A DNA stretch of 64,000 nucleotides from Cupriavidus nantongensis (GCF_001598055.1 NZ_CP014845.1:248001-312000), one strand, 5' to 3'. Counted from the first letter of the stretch, positions 7,812 to 17,194 are shown. Notes: generated by a model not told the origin, from the letters alone. A program made the numbers and translations.

Positions 7812-9149
7812 CTACGACGCGTCAGGCTGCTGCGGCTCGGGCCACTTGCCCTTGCGCGGGAAGCGCATGTCGAACTCGGTGAACACGTGTTCCTCGGAGC
7901 GGCAGCTGATGCCCGCGCCCCAGCTGCTCAGCACCTTCTGGCAGAACGCCAGGCCGATGCCGGTGCCGCGATGCGCCGGGTAGGAGAAGAAGGGCTGAAA
8001 CATCCGCGCCAGCACCTGCGGCGGCACACCGGTGGCGGTGTCGCGGAACACCACGTGGACCGCATCGGGCTCGACCTCGCAGCGGATATGGATGGTGCCC
8101 TTGCCCGCGCGCCGGATCGCTTCCAGCGCGTTCTTCAGCAGGTTGGTCGTGACCAGGCCGAACAGCTGCGCGTTGCCCATCACGTAGGCACGGCCGGGCA
8201 GGTCGACCGTGACCCGCTCCAGGTCGCCGGGCTCGAACGGAAAGCGGCCGACCGCGTCGCGGATCACCTCGCCTACTTCGAACCATGCCTGCGTGGCGTT
8301 TTCCGGGTTCTTGGAGTTGGCCACCAGCAGCTCGATGCTGTTGCTGATATGGGCCAGGTCTGATTCCATCCGGGCCACCGCCTGCATCAGGCCGTCGCGC
8401 TGCGGCGTGTCCTGGTCCAGCGCCGCGGGCAGGCGGGCCTTCAGGCCGCGCGCGGTCATGGCCAGGCTGGTCAGCGGCGTGCGCAGTTCATGCGCGACGG
8501 TCGCCAGCGCGGCGGCCATGCCGCGCCGCTTCTGCTCGGCCAGCAGCTGGCGGTCCATCTTGATCACCACCAGCACCGCGATCACGAAGCCGATCACCGG
8601 CAACTGCAGCAGGATCGGCTCCCACGGGATGCCGCCCATGGAATTGCCGGCCAGCACGAACAGCGCAATCGCCGCCGCGGCGCCCGCGAACAGGGCGATG
8701 GTGGCGAACGCGGTGTTGAAGTGATACAGGATCACCACCGCGATGATGACCGATTCGGCCCACACCATCGAGCCGCCGTTCTCCAGGTAGAAGAAGATAA
8801 AGGCGAACGGCAGGCCTACCGTGATGGCAAAGAGCGCATAGGGCGGCAGCCAGCGCCGTCCCGAAAACGCGGACGCGAACAGCAGCGGCACGAACAGCGC
8901 GGTGCAGACCAGGCGCAGCCACAGGTTCTCATAGGGCTGCGGGAACACATAGGACCAGATCACGTAGTACAGCGGGTGGCCCACCACGCCCAGCGCGCCC
9001 ACCATCTGGATCCGGCGCAGGCGGATGACGCTCTCCTCGTCCAGCAGCGTGGCCCGCGCGGCGGTCTCGAACACGGCCTGCCACGCCTTGCGCGCCAGTC
9101 CGGCAAGCGTGGTGCGGCCGTCCTCCGCTTGCGCTACCTTTGCATCCAT
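7812..9149 (-). CDS. CqsS/LqsS-like sensor histidine kinase
   Basis: A 445-residue membrane kinase. About six hydrophobic segments fill residues 45-197, starting with GHPLYYVIWSYVF, a pattern like the CqsS/LqsS alpha-hydroxyketone receptors. The kinase core has H-box AHELRTPLTSL (His about 220), N-box LLKNALEAI (about 337-345), a slightly unusual G1 box DTATGVPPQ and G2 box GTGIGLAFC. There is no receiver domain, unlike Vibrio CqsS, so it should phosphorylate a separate response regulator, and none is encoded beside it. It lies just downstream of and in line with the CqsA-like synthase gene, which suggests it senses that product. Confidence 0.8.
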   Translation of the reverse strand: MDAKVAQAEDGRTTLAGLARKAWQAVFETAARATLLDEESVIRLRRIQMVGALGVVGHPLYYVIWSYVFPQPYENLWLRLVCTALFVPLLFASAFSGRRWLPPYALFAITVGLPFAFIFFYLENGGSMVWAESVIIAVVILYHFNTAFATIALFAGAAAAIALFVLAGNSMGGIPWEPILLQLPVIGFVIAVLVVIKMDRQLLAEQKRRGMAAALATVAHELRTPLTSLAMTARGLKARLPAALDQDTPQRDGLMQAVARMESDLAHISNSIELLVANSKNPENATQAWFEVGEVIRDAVGRFPFEPGDLERVTVDLPGRAYVMGNAQLFGLVTTNLLKNALEAIRRAGKGTIHIRCEVEPDAVHVVFRDTATGVPPQVLARMFQPFFSYPAHRGTGIGLAFCQKVLSSWGAGISCRSEEHVFTEFDMRFPRKGKWPEPQQPDAS

Positions 9150-9200
9150 CTCCAGGACTACTCCTCGCGGATGCCTGCGATCGGCCCGCTTGTGGGATTT

Positions 9201-10451
9201 TCAGGACTTGCGCCGGGCCCGGCGCGTCGAGGACCACTCTTCCAGCCGGACTTCATCGCGGATGCTGGCGAGCACGCCGACCAGGCGGTCGATTTCGGTG
9301 GCGCCAAGTTTCGCATGCAGCGTAAGCCGCATCAATGCCCGGTTCTTTGGCGTCGCCGGTGCACAGAATACCGCGCCGAAGATGCCGCGCCGCTGCAGCG
9401 CGTCGCGCAGCACCTTTACCTGCGGCTCGGTGCCAGCCTCCAGCCCGATGATCTGCTCCGAGCCGTCGCTGATGTTGTAGCCCAGTGCGGCGATCGCGCC
9501 CCGGGTCTCGCGGGTGATCGCATGCAGCCGTGCGCGGCGCTCGTCCGCCGCGGCAATGAAATCGGTCACCGCGTCGAACCACGCGACCTCATGGCGCAGC
9601 AGCCCGGAGCTGAAGATCGCCGGCCGCGATTCCACCGCGTAGAAATCCTTGAAGGCGGTGGAGCAGGCCACATAGCCCGCGCGCCCGGCAAAGGCCTTCG
9701 CCAGCGACGCAGTGCGGAAATGCACGCGCTCCGACAGCCCCAGCGCCGGGACCAGGCCGCCGCCGCGCGGGCCGTGCGTGCCGAGCGAGTGCGATTCGTC
9801 CACCACAAGCACGCAGCCGGACGCTTCGGCCAGTTCGACATAGTCCAGCAGCGGCGCCACGCTGCCGGTGGTGCTGTAGACCGAATCCACCATGATCACG
9901 CCCGGGCCGAAGCGCTCCAGCTGGCGGCGCACGTGCTCGCAATCGTTGTGGCGCACCGGCACCGCCTGCGCGCCCGCGGCGATGATGCCTTCCCACAGCG
10001 AGGCATGTCCGTTCATGTCGATATAGACCGGAATGCCGGGGCCGGCGATGCACTGCACCAGGCCCACGTTGGCGGCCCAGCCGGACTGGGCGATCAGCCC
10101 GTCCTCGGCCTGCATCAGGTCCGCGATCTTGCGCTCGACGCGCCGCTGCGGCGTATCGCCATGCATGAATACGGACGACATCAGCAGCTCCGGCGCGTCG
10201 TCGACAAAGGCGCGCATCTGCGCCTGCACCAGCGAGTCCTCGCCCAGCAGACACAGGTAGTCGTTGCTGCTCAGGTGGAGCGCGTCAGGGCCGGGTGTAA
10301 GCCCGTGCAGCAGGTGGTCCCCGCCCCAGAGCTTGCCCATGCGTTCTTCGAAATGCTGCGCCATGCGCGTGGTGATCCAGGGCGGCAGGGTCGGGGCCTT
10401 GTTGCGGCAGGCATGGTGGCGGGATTGCACAGGCTGGGCTTGGGCGAGCAT
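9201..10451 (-). CDS. cqsA: CqsA-like alpha-hydroxyketone autoinducer synthase
   Basis: A 416-residue PLP-dependent enzyme of the alpha-oxoamine synthase group. The start at 10451 follows AAGGA; the longer frame does not look coding. Visible motifs: LHLSSNDYLCLLG (58-70), MHGDTPQRRVERKIADL, VVDESHSLGTHGPRGGG (216-232), and the PLP lysine in TASLAKAFAGRAGY (Lys about 252). The family condenses an acyl-CoA with an amino acid or SAM-derived donor to give CAI-1/LAI-1-type signals. The kinase gene 51 bp downstream matches the receptor in known cqsA-cqsS and lqsA-lqsS loci. Other alpha-oxoamine synthases (KBL, AONS) are alternatives, but the neighbour argues for CqsA. Confidence 0.8.
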   Translation of the reverse strand: MLAQAQPVQSRHHACRNKAPTLPPWITTRMAQHFEERMGKLWGGDHLLHGLTPGPDALHLSSNDYLCLLGEDSLVQAQMRAFVDDAPELLMSSVFMHGDTPQRRVERKIADLMQAEDGLIAQSGWAANVGLVQCIAGPGIPVYIDMNGHASLWEGIIAAGAQAVPVRHNDCEHVRRQLERFGPGVIMVDSVYSTTGSVAPLLDYVELAEASGCVLVVDESHSLGTHGPRGGGLVPALGLSERVHFRTASLAKAFAGRAGYVACSTAFKDFYAVESRPAIFSSGLLRHEVAWFDAVTDFIAAADERRARLHAITRETRGAIAALGYNISDGSEQIIGLEAGTEPQVKVLRDALQRRGIFGAVFCAPATPKNRALMRLTLHAKLGATEIDRLVGVLASIRDEVRLEEWSSTRRARRKS

Positions 10452-10926
10452 CGGTAGTCCTTCAACAGGTGGGATGTGAATCGGAGGGGAATTGGCTAGG
10501 CTTGCATGGCGCCTGCGCCAAAGCCAGCCGCCCATGCGTGGGGTGCCGCGCGCAACGTCTCCCCATGGCGCGCCTTGTGCCGGCGTGCCATAGGGACCCG
10601 GTTTCATGTAGCGACCACTGTGCCAGTCTTAGCCAACGATTGTGACGGGACTTCCACCAATGCAACGTCTGTTTGGAGACTAGGTTGGCCGGATAAAGTG
10701 GTCACGCCGCAGTGCAAGACTGCGAGGGTTCAGAGGAATTTTTCGCACAGAATATGCTCGATTGAGCACTTGTGCTTGGCTTGCGCGAAGCCGGGCGCGG
10801 CGATGGCCCGGTGCGCTGCGAGGGGAAGGTCAGGGTTTGCGACGGTGCGGCACTGCAGCCGCGAAGCGGTGCGGGGCGGGCTGTGCATACGCGTCGCCGC
10901 CCCGCCGTAGTGCGTCGTTCCGGCAA
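10452..10926. other. 475-bp intergenic region, nothing recognised
   Basis: Lies between the autoinducer synthase and acyl-CoA dehydrogenase genes, both on the minus strand. It should hold the cqsA-like promoter. A small inverted repeat TGCTCGATTGAGCA occurs at about 10755-10768. No convincing ORF, RNA or operator was found. Confidence 0.4.
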
Positions 10927-12105
10927 TCAGCCCGCGCTGGCGCCCTCCAGCGCCGCGCCGCGCGCTTCCAGGGTGCGCCGGGCAATATTGAGCTGGTGGA
11001 TCTGCGTGGTGCCCTCATACAGCCGGAACAGCCGCACATCGCGATAGAAGCGCTCGGCGACGGTGCGCGCCATATACCCGCTGCCGCCGAACACCTGCAC
11101 CGCACGGTCCGCGACGCGTCCGGCCATTTCGGAGGCGAACAGCTTGCACATCGACGCCTCCATGGTCACGTCCTCGCCGGCGTCGCGCTTGCGCGCGGTC
11201 TCCAGCACCAGAGCGCGGGCCGCGTGCAGTTCGGTGTTGCTGTCGGCAATCATCTGCTGCACCAGCTGGTAGTCGGCAATCGGCTTGCCGAACTGGCGCC
11301 GCTGCGCGGCGTAGCGGACCATCTCGTCGACCAGCCGGATCGCCGGGCCCACGCACAGGCCGGCCAGGTTGATGCGCTGCTTGTTCAGCGCCTTCATCGC
11401 GGTCTTGAAGCCGACATTGGGTTTGCCGCCGACGATGGCGCTGGCCGGCACGCGGCAATCCTTCAGGTAGACGTCGCCCACGGGCGAGCCGTGCTGGCCC
11501 ATCTTGCGTTCCGGCTCGCTGGTGCTCAGGCCCGGCGTGCCGCGCTCGACCAGGAAGGCGCTGATGCCGTGCGCGCCCGGCGTGCCGGGGTCGGTGCGGG
11601 CGAACACGGTGAACAGGTCGGCGATCGGCGCATTGGTGATAAAGCACTTGCTGCCGTTCAGCACGTAGTGGTCGCCGTCCTGCCTGGCCGTGGTCTGCAG
11701 CGCGGTGGCATCGGAGCCGGCCTCCGGTTCGGTCAGCGCGAAGCAGCCGGTGACCTTGCCGGAAGCGAGCAGCGGCAGGTAGCGCTGGCGCTGCGCCTCG
11801 GTGCCGTCGGCCACCAGCGATTCCGAGGCGATGCCGGTGTTGCCGCCGAAGCGGGCCCGGAACACCGTGGCCGCCTGCGACACCTCGATGTTCACCTGCG
11901 CCAGCTCTTCGGTGGTCAGCCCGGCGCCGCCATAGGCTTCCGGAATGCTGTGGCCGAACAGACCAAGGCGGCGCATCTGCTCGACCACGGGCTCGGGGAT
12001 GACATCGGTCTGGTCGATCTGCGCCTCGAGCGGGATGCAGGTGTCCAGCACGAAGCGGCGGAGTTCGGCAAGCAGCGCTTGCTGGCGGGCGGAGTCGCGG
12101 ATCAT
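10927..12105 (-). CDS. Acyl-CoA dehydrogenase
   Basis: A 392-residue FAD enzyme with full acyl-CoA dehydrogenase domains: helical N-terminus, CFALTEPEAGSDATAL (FAD/substrate loop), GSKCFITNAPIADLF, QRRQFGKPIADYQLVQ, VFGGSGYMARTVAERFYRDV, and the catalytic base in RLYEGTTQIHQLNIARR. It forms an alpha,beta double bond in an acyl-CoA. It is downstream of a Bug receptor and IclR regulator, and near a divergent class III CoA-transferase: a typical uptake-activation-oxidation cluster for an unknown carboxylic acid. Confidence 0.9.
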   Translation of the reverse strand: MIRDSARQQALLAELRRFVLDTCIPLEAQIDQTDVIPEPVVEQMRRLGLFGHSIPEAYGGAGLTTEELAQVNIEVSQAATVFRARFGGNTGIASESLVADGTEAQRQRYLPLLASGKVTGCFALTEPEAGSDATALQTTARQDGDHYVLNGSKCFITNAPIADLFTVFARTDPGTPGAHGISAFLVERGTPGLSTSEPERKMGQHGSPVGDVYLKDCRVPASAIVGGKPNVGFKTAMKALNKQRINLAGLCVGPAIRLVDEMVRYAAQRRQFGKPIADYQLVQQMIADSNTELHAARALVLETARKRDAGEDVTMEASMCKLFASEMAGRVADRAVQVFGGSGYMARTVAERFYRDVRLFRLYEGTTQIHQLNIARRTLEARGAALEGASAG

Positions 12106-12145
12106 GAAGGGTTCCGGTGATGAGTTGAGGGTGTTGGGGGCGCGG

Positions 12146-13156
12146 CTACTGTGCCGTGATGCCGGCGGTCTTCAGCACGCCGGTCCATTTCTTCGTTTCG
12201 GCATCGAGGAAGCGGTCGAACTCGGCCGGGGGTTGCGGGGCCAGGTCCATGCCGAGTTCGGCCAGGCGGCGCGCCGTGGCCGGGTCGGCGGTGGCGCGCG
12301 CGGCGGCGTCGGCGAGCTTGCGCACCACCGCGTCCGGTGTGCCCTGCGGCGCGACCAGTCCGAACCAGCCGCCCACTGCATAGCCCGGCAGCTGCGCCGC
12401 CTCGGCCACGGTCGGCACGTCCGGCAGCACCGGCGAGCGTTTGGCCGAGGTCACGGCCAGCGCGCGCAGCTTGCCGCTTTGCACCTGCTGCCGCGCGATC
12501 GCAGAGGTCAGCGCCATCATCGACACGCGCGCGCCGAGCAGGTCGCTCAGGGCCTCGGGCTGGCCCTTGTAGGGCACGTGGGTCAGCTTGACGCGCGTCA
12601 TCTGCGCCAGCAATTCCGCCGACAGGTGGTTCGAGGTGCCGATGCCCGCGCTGGCATAGGTCAGCGTGCCCGGTTCCTTGCGCGCGGCGTCGAGCAGCTG
12701 CGGCAGCGTGCGCAGCGGCGACGAGGCCGGCACCACGATCACGTTGGGCACCGCGCCGATGCCGGCCACGGCGCGGAAGTCCTTGCCGCCCTTGCCCTTG
12801 TCCTGTCCATGGATCGACGGGTTGAGCAGCGGCCCGACCACGTAGCTGGGGCTGACCGCCAGCAGCGTATAGCCGTCGGCGGGCGCCCTGGCGACGAAGT
12901 CCGCGCCGATGGCACCGCCGGCGCCGGTCTTGTTCTCGACGATTACCGGTTGCTGCAGCACCTTGGCCATGTTCTCGGCGGTGATGCGGGTGACCGAATC
13001 GACCACGCCGCCGGCCGAGAACGGCACGATGATCCGCACCGGGCGGTCGGGGAAGCGCGCCGCGTCGTCGGCGGCGGCCAGCGCAGCCGCAGGCGCCAGC
13101 GCGGCGCAGGCCAGCATGCCGGCAGCGAGCCGGCGCCATGGGTAAAAGGCATCCAT
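12146..13156 (-). CDS. Bug-family periplasmic receptor (tripartite tricarboxylate transporter type)
   Basis: A 336-residue protein with a cleavable signal peptide (RRLAAGMLACAALAPAAALAA). The mature part has RPVRIIVPFSAGGVVDSVTR, IVENKTGAGGAIGADFVA and VPYKGQPEALSDLLGARV, hallmarks of Bug/TctC solute-binding proteins that bind carboxylates. No TctA/TctB gene is adjacent, so it is an orphan receptor. It lies between iclR and the acyl-CoA dehydrogenase, which suggests its ligand feeds that enzyme. TTGTCTCCTT just upstream gives AAGGAGACAA as ribosome site. Confidence 0.9.
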   Translation of the reverse strand: MDAFYPWRRLAAGMLACAALAPAAALAAADDAARFPDRPVRIIVPFSAGGVVDSVTRITAENMAKVLQQPVIVENKTGAGGAIGADFVARAPADGYTLLAVSPSYVVGPLLNPSIHGQDKGKGGKDFRAVAGIGAVPNVIVVPASSPLRTLPQLLDAARKEPGTLTYASAGIGTSNHLSAELLAQMTRVKLTHVPYKGQPEALSDLLGARVSMMALTSAIARQQVQSGKLRALAVTSAKRSPVLPDVPTVAEAAQLPGYAVGGWFGLVAPQGTPDAVVRKLADAAARATADPATARRLAELGMDLAPQPPAEFDRFLDAETKKWTGVLKTAGITAQ

Positions 13157-13175
13157 CTTGTCTCCTTGGTTGCCT

Positions 13176-13266
13176 GCGCCCGGGACATTGCCGGGCGCGA
13201 GGTCGGTCTGATGCAGGCCTCTGTCGGGCCGCTGGTCATGGCCCTGCCGGCGACATTGCCGGCAGG
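13176..13266 (-). other. Two hairpins with the same GACATTG loop
   Basis: Between the IclR and Bug genes two perfect stems occur: GCGCCCGG/CCGGGCGC around GACATTG (13176-13198) and CCTGCCGGC/GCCGGCAGG around GACATT (13243-13266). They may attenuate or terminate iclR transcription before the Bug gene. No T-run follows, so function is uncertain. Confidence 0.4.
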
Positions 13267-13297
13267 CTGCGCTGGCGCGCCACTGTCCCGTAGCGGG

Positions 13298-14143
13298 TCA
13301 GCGCGCGCAGCTCAGTTCGATTTGCCGCACCGCTTCGCGCAACCGGGGCGCCACCTCGCGCTCGAGCAGGTTGTCGCGATTGCGCGATGCCGCGATGGTG
13401 CAGTTCAGCGCGAACGGGTCCTGGTGCAGCGACTGGCGCAACGGCGCCGCGATCGCGTGAATCTCGGGCCGCCACTCGCCGCGGCTCAGGCAATAGCCGT
13501 GCGCGCGGAAATGCTTCTGGTCTTCCGTCCACATCTGGCGCTCCTGGCCGAAGCGCAGCGGGTCTTCGACCCGCAGCCGGTTCAGCAGCGCGGTGCGCTC
13601 GTCCGCGCTGCACGCCAGCAGCACCGCGCGGCCGATCGCGCTGGCCAGCAGCGGACGCGTGCTGCCGATGTCCGGCTGGTAAAAGTTGCCGGGGTCCAGC
13701 CGGCAACTGTCCACGTAGACCACCGACAGGCGCTCGCGCATGCCCAGGTTCACGGTGCAACCGGTTTCGCGCGCGATGGCCTCCATATACGGCCGGGCCA
13801 CCTGGCGAATCGCCAGCCCGGCCAGCATCGGGTAGGCCAGCGCCAGCACGCCGGCGCCGAGCCGGTACTTCTGGTTGCCGGGCACGCGGCTGAGGAAACC
13901 GAGCAGCCCCAGCGTGTACGTCAGCCGCGACACCGTCGCCTTGGGCAGCCCGGTGCGCGCCACGATGTCCTGGTTGCCCAGCACCGGGCTGGACGGCGTA
14001 AAGGCGCGCAACACCTCCAGCCCGCGCGACAGGTTGATGGCGAACTGGCGGTCGGTGGCAAGGGCGTCTTCGCTGGCCAGGCCGGGCAGGGGCAGGGCTT
14101 CCGGGTTGCGGTCCATGCTGTGCGGTGGTTGCTTGGGTTCCAT
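13298..14143 (-). CDS. IclR-family transcriptional regulator
   Basis: About 281 residues from MEPKQPPHSMDRN; the open frame extends further but that part overlaps the divergent promoter. The N-terminal winged helix is ATDRQFAINLSRGLEVLRAF through NQDIVARTGLPKATVSRLTYTL; the rest is the IclR effector domain (GCTVNLGMRERLSVVYVDSC, SAIGRAVLLAC, HGYCLSRGEWRPEIHAIAAP). The 124-bp gap to the divergent CoA-transferase start at 14268 is the natural place for its operator. It likely controls that gene and the Bug / acyl-CoA dehydrogenase genes downstream of itself. Confidence 0.88.
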   Translation of the reverse strand: MEPKQPPHSMDRNPEALPLPGLASEDALATDRQFAINLSRGLEVLRAFTPSSPVLGNQDIVARTGLPKATVSRLTYTLGLLGFLSRVPGNQKYRLGAGVLALAYPMLAGLAIRQVARPYMEAIARETGCTVNLGMRERLSVVYVDSCRLDPGNFYQPDIGSTRPLLASAIGRAVLLACSADERTALLNRLRVEDPLRFGQERQMWTEDQKHFRAHGYCLSRGEWRPEIHAIAAPLRQSLHQDPFALNCTIAASRNRDNLLEREVAPRLREAVRQIELSCAR

Positions 14144-14267
14144 GCTGGGATCCGGAAAAGGGGGCGTCAATGTTGTAGCACGACCGTTCCGCACAGCGAA
14201 ACCGTACTTGCGCCCGGGCCGGCCGCCTGCCACCTTGCAGCGGACCAACCTGCCGCCGGAGAACCGC

Positions 14268-15503
14268 ATGCCAGACACTCACGCCCAGCCTGTATCGCCC
14301 GAAGCATCGGGCAACGGCCCGCTCGCCGGGTTGCGCATCCTTGACATGGCCACCGTGGTGGCGGCGCCGTTCTCCGCCACGCTGTGCGCCGACATGGGCG
14401 CCGAGGTAGTCAAGCTGGAACTGCCCGACGGCAGCGATCCGCTGCGCGGACTCGAGCCCGTCACCGAAGAGCACGCCCTGTACTGGAAGGTCACCAACCG
14501 CGGCAAGCGCGGCATCTCGCTGGACGTGCGCACGCCGCGCGGCCGCGAGATCTTCCTGCGCCTGCTGCCGCGCTTCGACGTGCTGGTGGAGAACTTCCGC
14601 ACCGGCACGCTGGCGCGCTGGGGACTCGATCTCGACACGCTGCACGCGGCCAACCCCAGGCTGATCGTGCTGCGGCTGACCGGCTTCGGCCAGACCGGGC
14701 CCGATGCGACGCGCCCGGGGTTTGCCCGCATCTTCGAAGCCCGTAGCGGCTTCACCAACCTGGCCGGCACGGCGCAGAGCGGGCCGATGCATATGAACTA
14801 CCCGGTGGGCGACATGATCGCCGGCCTGTTCGGCGCCTTCGCCATCGCCACCGCCGTGGCGGAGCAGCGCGCCAGGCCAGCCCAGCCCGGCCGCGAAATC
14901 GACCTGGCCGCCACCGAGGCACTGTTCCGCCTGCTGGACCCGCTAGCAATCGAGTACGAACAGCTCGGCCACGTGCGCCAGCGCGCCGGCAACCGCACCA
15001 CCTACGCCGCGCCCTCCAACATGTACCGCACCGCCGACGACATCTGGGTCACCGTGGTGGCCTCGTCCGACGCCACCTTCCGCCGCCTGGCCGAGGCCAT
15101 GGACGCGCCGCAATTGGCCCAGTCCCCGGAGTACGCCACCAACGCCGGCCGCGTGCGGCATGTCGACGCCCTCGACGGCTGCATCGCCGAGTGGTTTGCC
15201 GCGCAGCCCTATGCCGCCGCGGCGGCGCGGCTGGAACAATGCCAGGTGCCGTTCAGCAAGGTGTTCAGCATCGCCGATATCGTTGAGGACCCGCAGATGG
15301 TGGCGCGCCAGGCTATCGTGCGGCTGCCCGATGCCGATCTGGGGACGGTGCCGGCGCCTTGTGTGGTGCCGCGGTTTTCGGGCTATGCGCCGGTGTTACC
15401 GCGGACCGGGCCGGATGTGGGGGAGCACAATGCGGAGGTTTATGGGGAGGTGGGGATTGGGGGGGAAGAGTTGGAGCGGTTGCGGGGGGAGGGGGTGGTT
15501 TGA
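14268..15503 (+). CDS. Class III CoA-transferase (CaiB/BaiF family)
   Basis: A 411-residue enzyme starting MPDTHAQPVSPEAS. Family motifs: PLAGLRILDMATVVAAPFSA, MGAEVVKLELPDGSDPLRG, VLVENFRTGTLARWG and LTGFGQTGPDATRPG. It transfers CoA to an organic acid. Transcribed away from the IclR gene, it probably activates the acid taken up with the help of the neighbouring Bug receptor, before oxidation by the acyl-CoA dehydrogenase at 10927-12105. The C-terminal end has long G-runs (about 15480-15510), where sequencing errors would be most likely. Confidence 0.88.
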   Translation: MPDTHAQPVSPEASGNGPLAGLRILDMATVVAAPFSATLCADMGAEVVKLELPDGSDPLRGLEPVTEEHALYWKVTNRGKRGISLDVRTPRGREIFLRLLPRFDVLVENFRTGTLARWGLDLDTLHAANPRLIVLRLTGFGQTGPDATRPGFARIFEARSGFTNLAGTAQSGPMHMNYPVGDMIAGLFGAFAIATAVAEQRARPAQPGREIDLAATEALFRLLDPLAIEYEQLGHVRQRAGNRTTYAAPSNMYRTADDIWVTVVASSDATFRRLAEAMDAPQLAQSPEYATNAGRVRHVDALDGCIAEWFAAQPYAAAAARLEQCQVPFSKVFSIADIVEDPQMVARQAIVRLPDADLGTVPAPCVVPRFSGYAPVLPRTGPDVGEHNAEVYGEVGIGGEELERLRGEGVV

Positions 15504-15676
15504 GGGGGAGGCGAGTCGCTAACGCTCATGCCACGGCGCGTTGGATGATGAGGTGGCCGGCAGCGACTGCAGGCGTACACGCTCGCAGAGGGATAACGCC
15601 AGAGGTCATGCCTAGGCCGTCAGCCCGTCGAATGGCGGAGCAAGCGGCTCCTCTCGCGCTTCGATGGAGTTTGTGG

Positions 15677-15696
15677 TACTGTATATATATACAGTA
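15677..15696. promoter_or_regulatory. Consensus LexA (SOS) box
   Basis: The 20-bp sequence TACTGTATATATATACAGTA matches the ideal enterobacterial SOS box TACTG(TA)5CAGTA exactly, and CTGT-N8-ACAG is the core bound by proteobacterial LexA. Flanking bases extend the perfect palindrome to 24 bp (15675-15698). It lies about 160 bp before the DUF5131 start at 15859, and no other gene points away from it, so SOS control of that gene is inferred. The rest of 15504-15858 holds no other recognisable feature. Confidence 0.85.
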
Positions 15697-15858
15697 CCCG
15701 TTTTTCAACATCCACTTGTCATCCGCGCGAGGTTGACATCCGACACAGCATTCGCAGGGCAGCCAGGAATCACTACGATGTCGGACGATACGATTCCACG
15801 TGGCGTACCCAACTTGTCGCTTTGTATAGTGCCGGTAGAATGTCGCGCTAACTTGAGC

Positions 15859-16731
15859 ATGTCATCAGCCATGGGCAAAGATTCGCGCATCGAATGGACA
15901 CATCACACGTTCAACCCTTGGTGGGGTTGCGTCAAGGTGTCGCCGGCCTGCGATAACTGCTATGCGGAGACTTGGGCAAAGCGATTGGGAGAAGGACTGT
16001 GGGGTCCGGAGACTCCCAGGCGGTTTTTCAGTGAGTCTCACTGGAAGGATCCGCTGCGTTGGAATCGCGACGCTGCCAAAGATGGGGTACGCCGGCGAGT
16101 GTTTTGCGCTTCTATGGCAGACGTTTTTGAGAACAGGGACGATCTCAAGGAGCCACGCCTTCGACTGCTAAAATTGATTGCAGAAACCCCGAATCTGGAT
16201 TGGCTGCTACTGACCAAGCGTATCCATCTGGTACGCAAGCAGCTTCCCAAAGGCTACGAATTTCCTCGGAATGTCTGGCTTGGGGCGACCGTAGAGAATC
16301 AGGCTTCTGCGAACAAAAGGATCAAGTACCTGCTCCAGTTCTCATCGCCGTCGGTGCGCTTCCTCTCCTGCGAGCCATTGCTTTCTGCGATCGACCTGTC
16401 AGAATTTCTGCGTCCAAACCAACTCGGCAACCGCGTCGACTGGGTCATCGCTGGAGGGGAATCCGGCGCTCACTCAAGACCGATGGACCCTCAGTGGCCT
16501 GCAGATATTCAGCGGCAGTGTTTCGCAGCAAAAGTACCTTTTCACTTTAAACAGTGGGGTCACTGGGCACCGTTGGAATACGTCTCTGAGGTATTGCGAA
16601 AGAGTACGCCAATAAGAGTCTTCCGACAGGATCACTCCGAAGTGCCTGTGGCTGCGGTGGGCAAGGGGAAAACGGGGCGGGTGCTTCTCGGACGGCACTG
16701 GGATCAGTTTCCCAAGACATCATTCAAGTAA
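15859..16731 (+). CDS. DUF5131 (phage Gp37/Gp68-like) three-cysteine protein, radical-SAM-like
   Basis: About 290 residues. The family opening DSRIEWTHHTFNPWWGC is followed by VKVSPACDNCYAE, giving Cys 24, 31 and 34 (CX6CX2C), a likely Fe-S cluster site. Other family blocks: FCASMADVFEN, WLLLTKRIHLVRKQL, VWLGATVENQASANKR, FLSCEPLL and DWVIAGGESGAHSRPMD, ending FHFKQWG. The family resembles radical-SAM enzymes of the spore-photoproduct-lyase kind; the reaction is unknown. Earlier in-frame starts exist (for example 15781), but the family normally begins just before IEWT. A consensus SOS box lies upstream, and a TcmP partner gene converges on it 56 bp downstream. GC is clearly below the flanking genes, indicating transfer. 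Confidence 0.85.
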   Translation: MSSAMGKDSRIEWTHHTFNPWWGCVKVSPACDNCYAETWAKRLGEGLWGPETPRRFFSESHWKDPLRWNRDAAKDGVRRRVFCASMADVFENRDDLKEPRLRLLKLIAETPNLDWLLLTKRIHLVRKQLPKGYEFPRNVWLGATVENQASANKRIKYLLQFSSPSVRFLSCEPLLSAIDLSEFLRPNQLGNRVDWVIAGGESGAHSRPMDPQWPADIQRQCFAAKVPFHFKQWGHWAPLEYVSEVLRKSTPIRVFRQDHSEVPVAAVGKGKTGRVLLGRHWDQFPKTSFK

Positions 16732-17190
16732 GCCAACATGCTGTGCGTCGGCGGCGAGCCGAGCATCGTTGGCCCGCCGCGTGACATTCAATCTGGTCCG
16801 ATCCACTTCAGTGTCTCTCCTTGTCCGGTGTAGTGAAGTGGATGCCTCTTGCGCCGTTTCGCGTCTGCGGAAAGGTTCGTGACTTTTCCTGCTTTGATCA
16901 GACGAACCAGCGATTCGTCCAAGTCACTTTCGAACCAGTCCGTTTCCTCAAGAATTGTCGCAAATGCATGAGTGTCGATCGTCTGGGGACCCTTCTTAAG
17001 ATATGTGTGCCAAAAGCGGTCAACCTCGGCTGCACCGGCATGCCCCGCATCAGAATTAAAAAAGCTTTCCGCCCCAAACAGATCGCCCGTTCCCGTGATT
17101 TGCTGCTTCCTTGAAGCCTTATTCTTGGCGCGCACCATCTGCTGCAGCTTTTCAACTGGCTCCGAAATCGACTTGAATTCAATCACACCT

Positions 17191-17194
17191 CTAG
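17191..17194. repeat. IS target site duplication, left copy
   Basis: CTAG directly outside the left inverted repeat of the IS. The same four bases flank the right end at 18529-18532. Confidence 0.85.

Noticed and set aside
16788..17186. Separate 132-codon gene starting at GTG 17186
   Set aside because: It is the C-terminal part of the TcmP gene cut by the IS; the frame joins exactly when the IS is removed.
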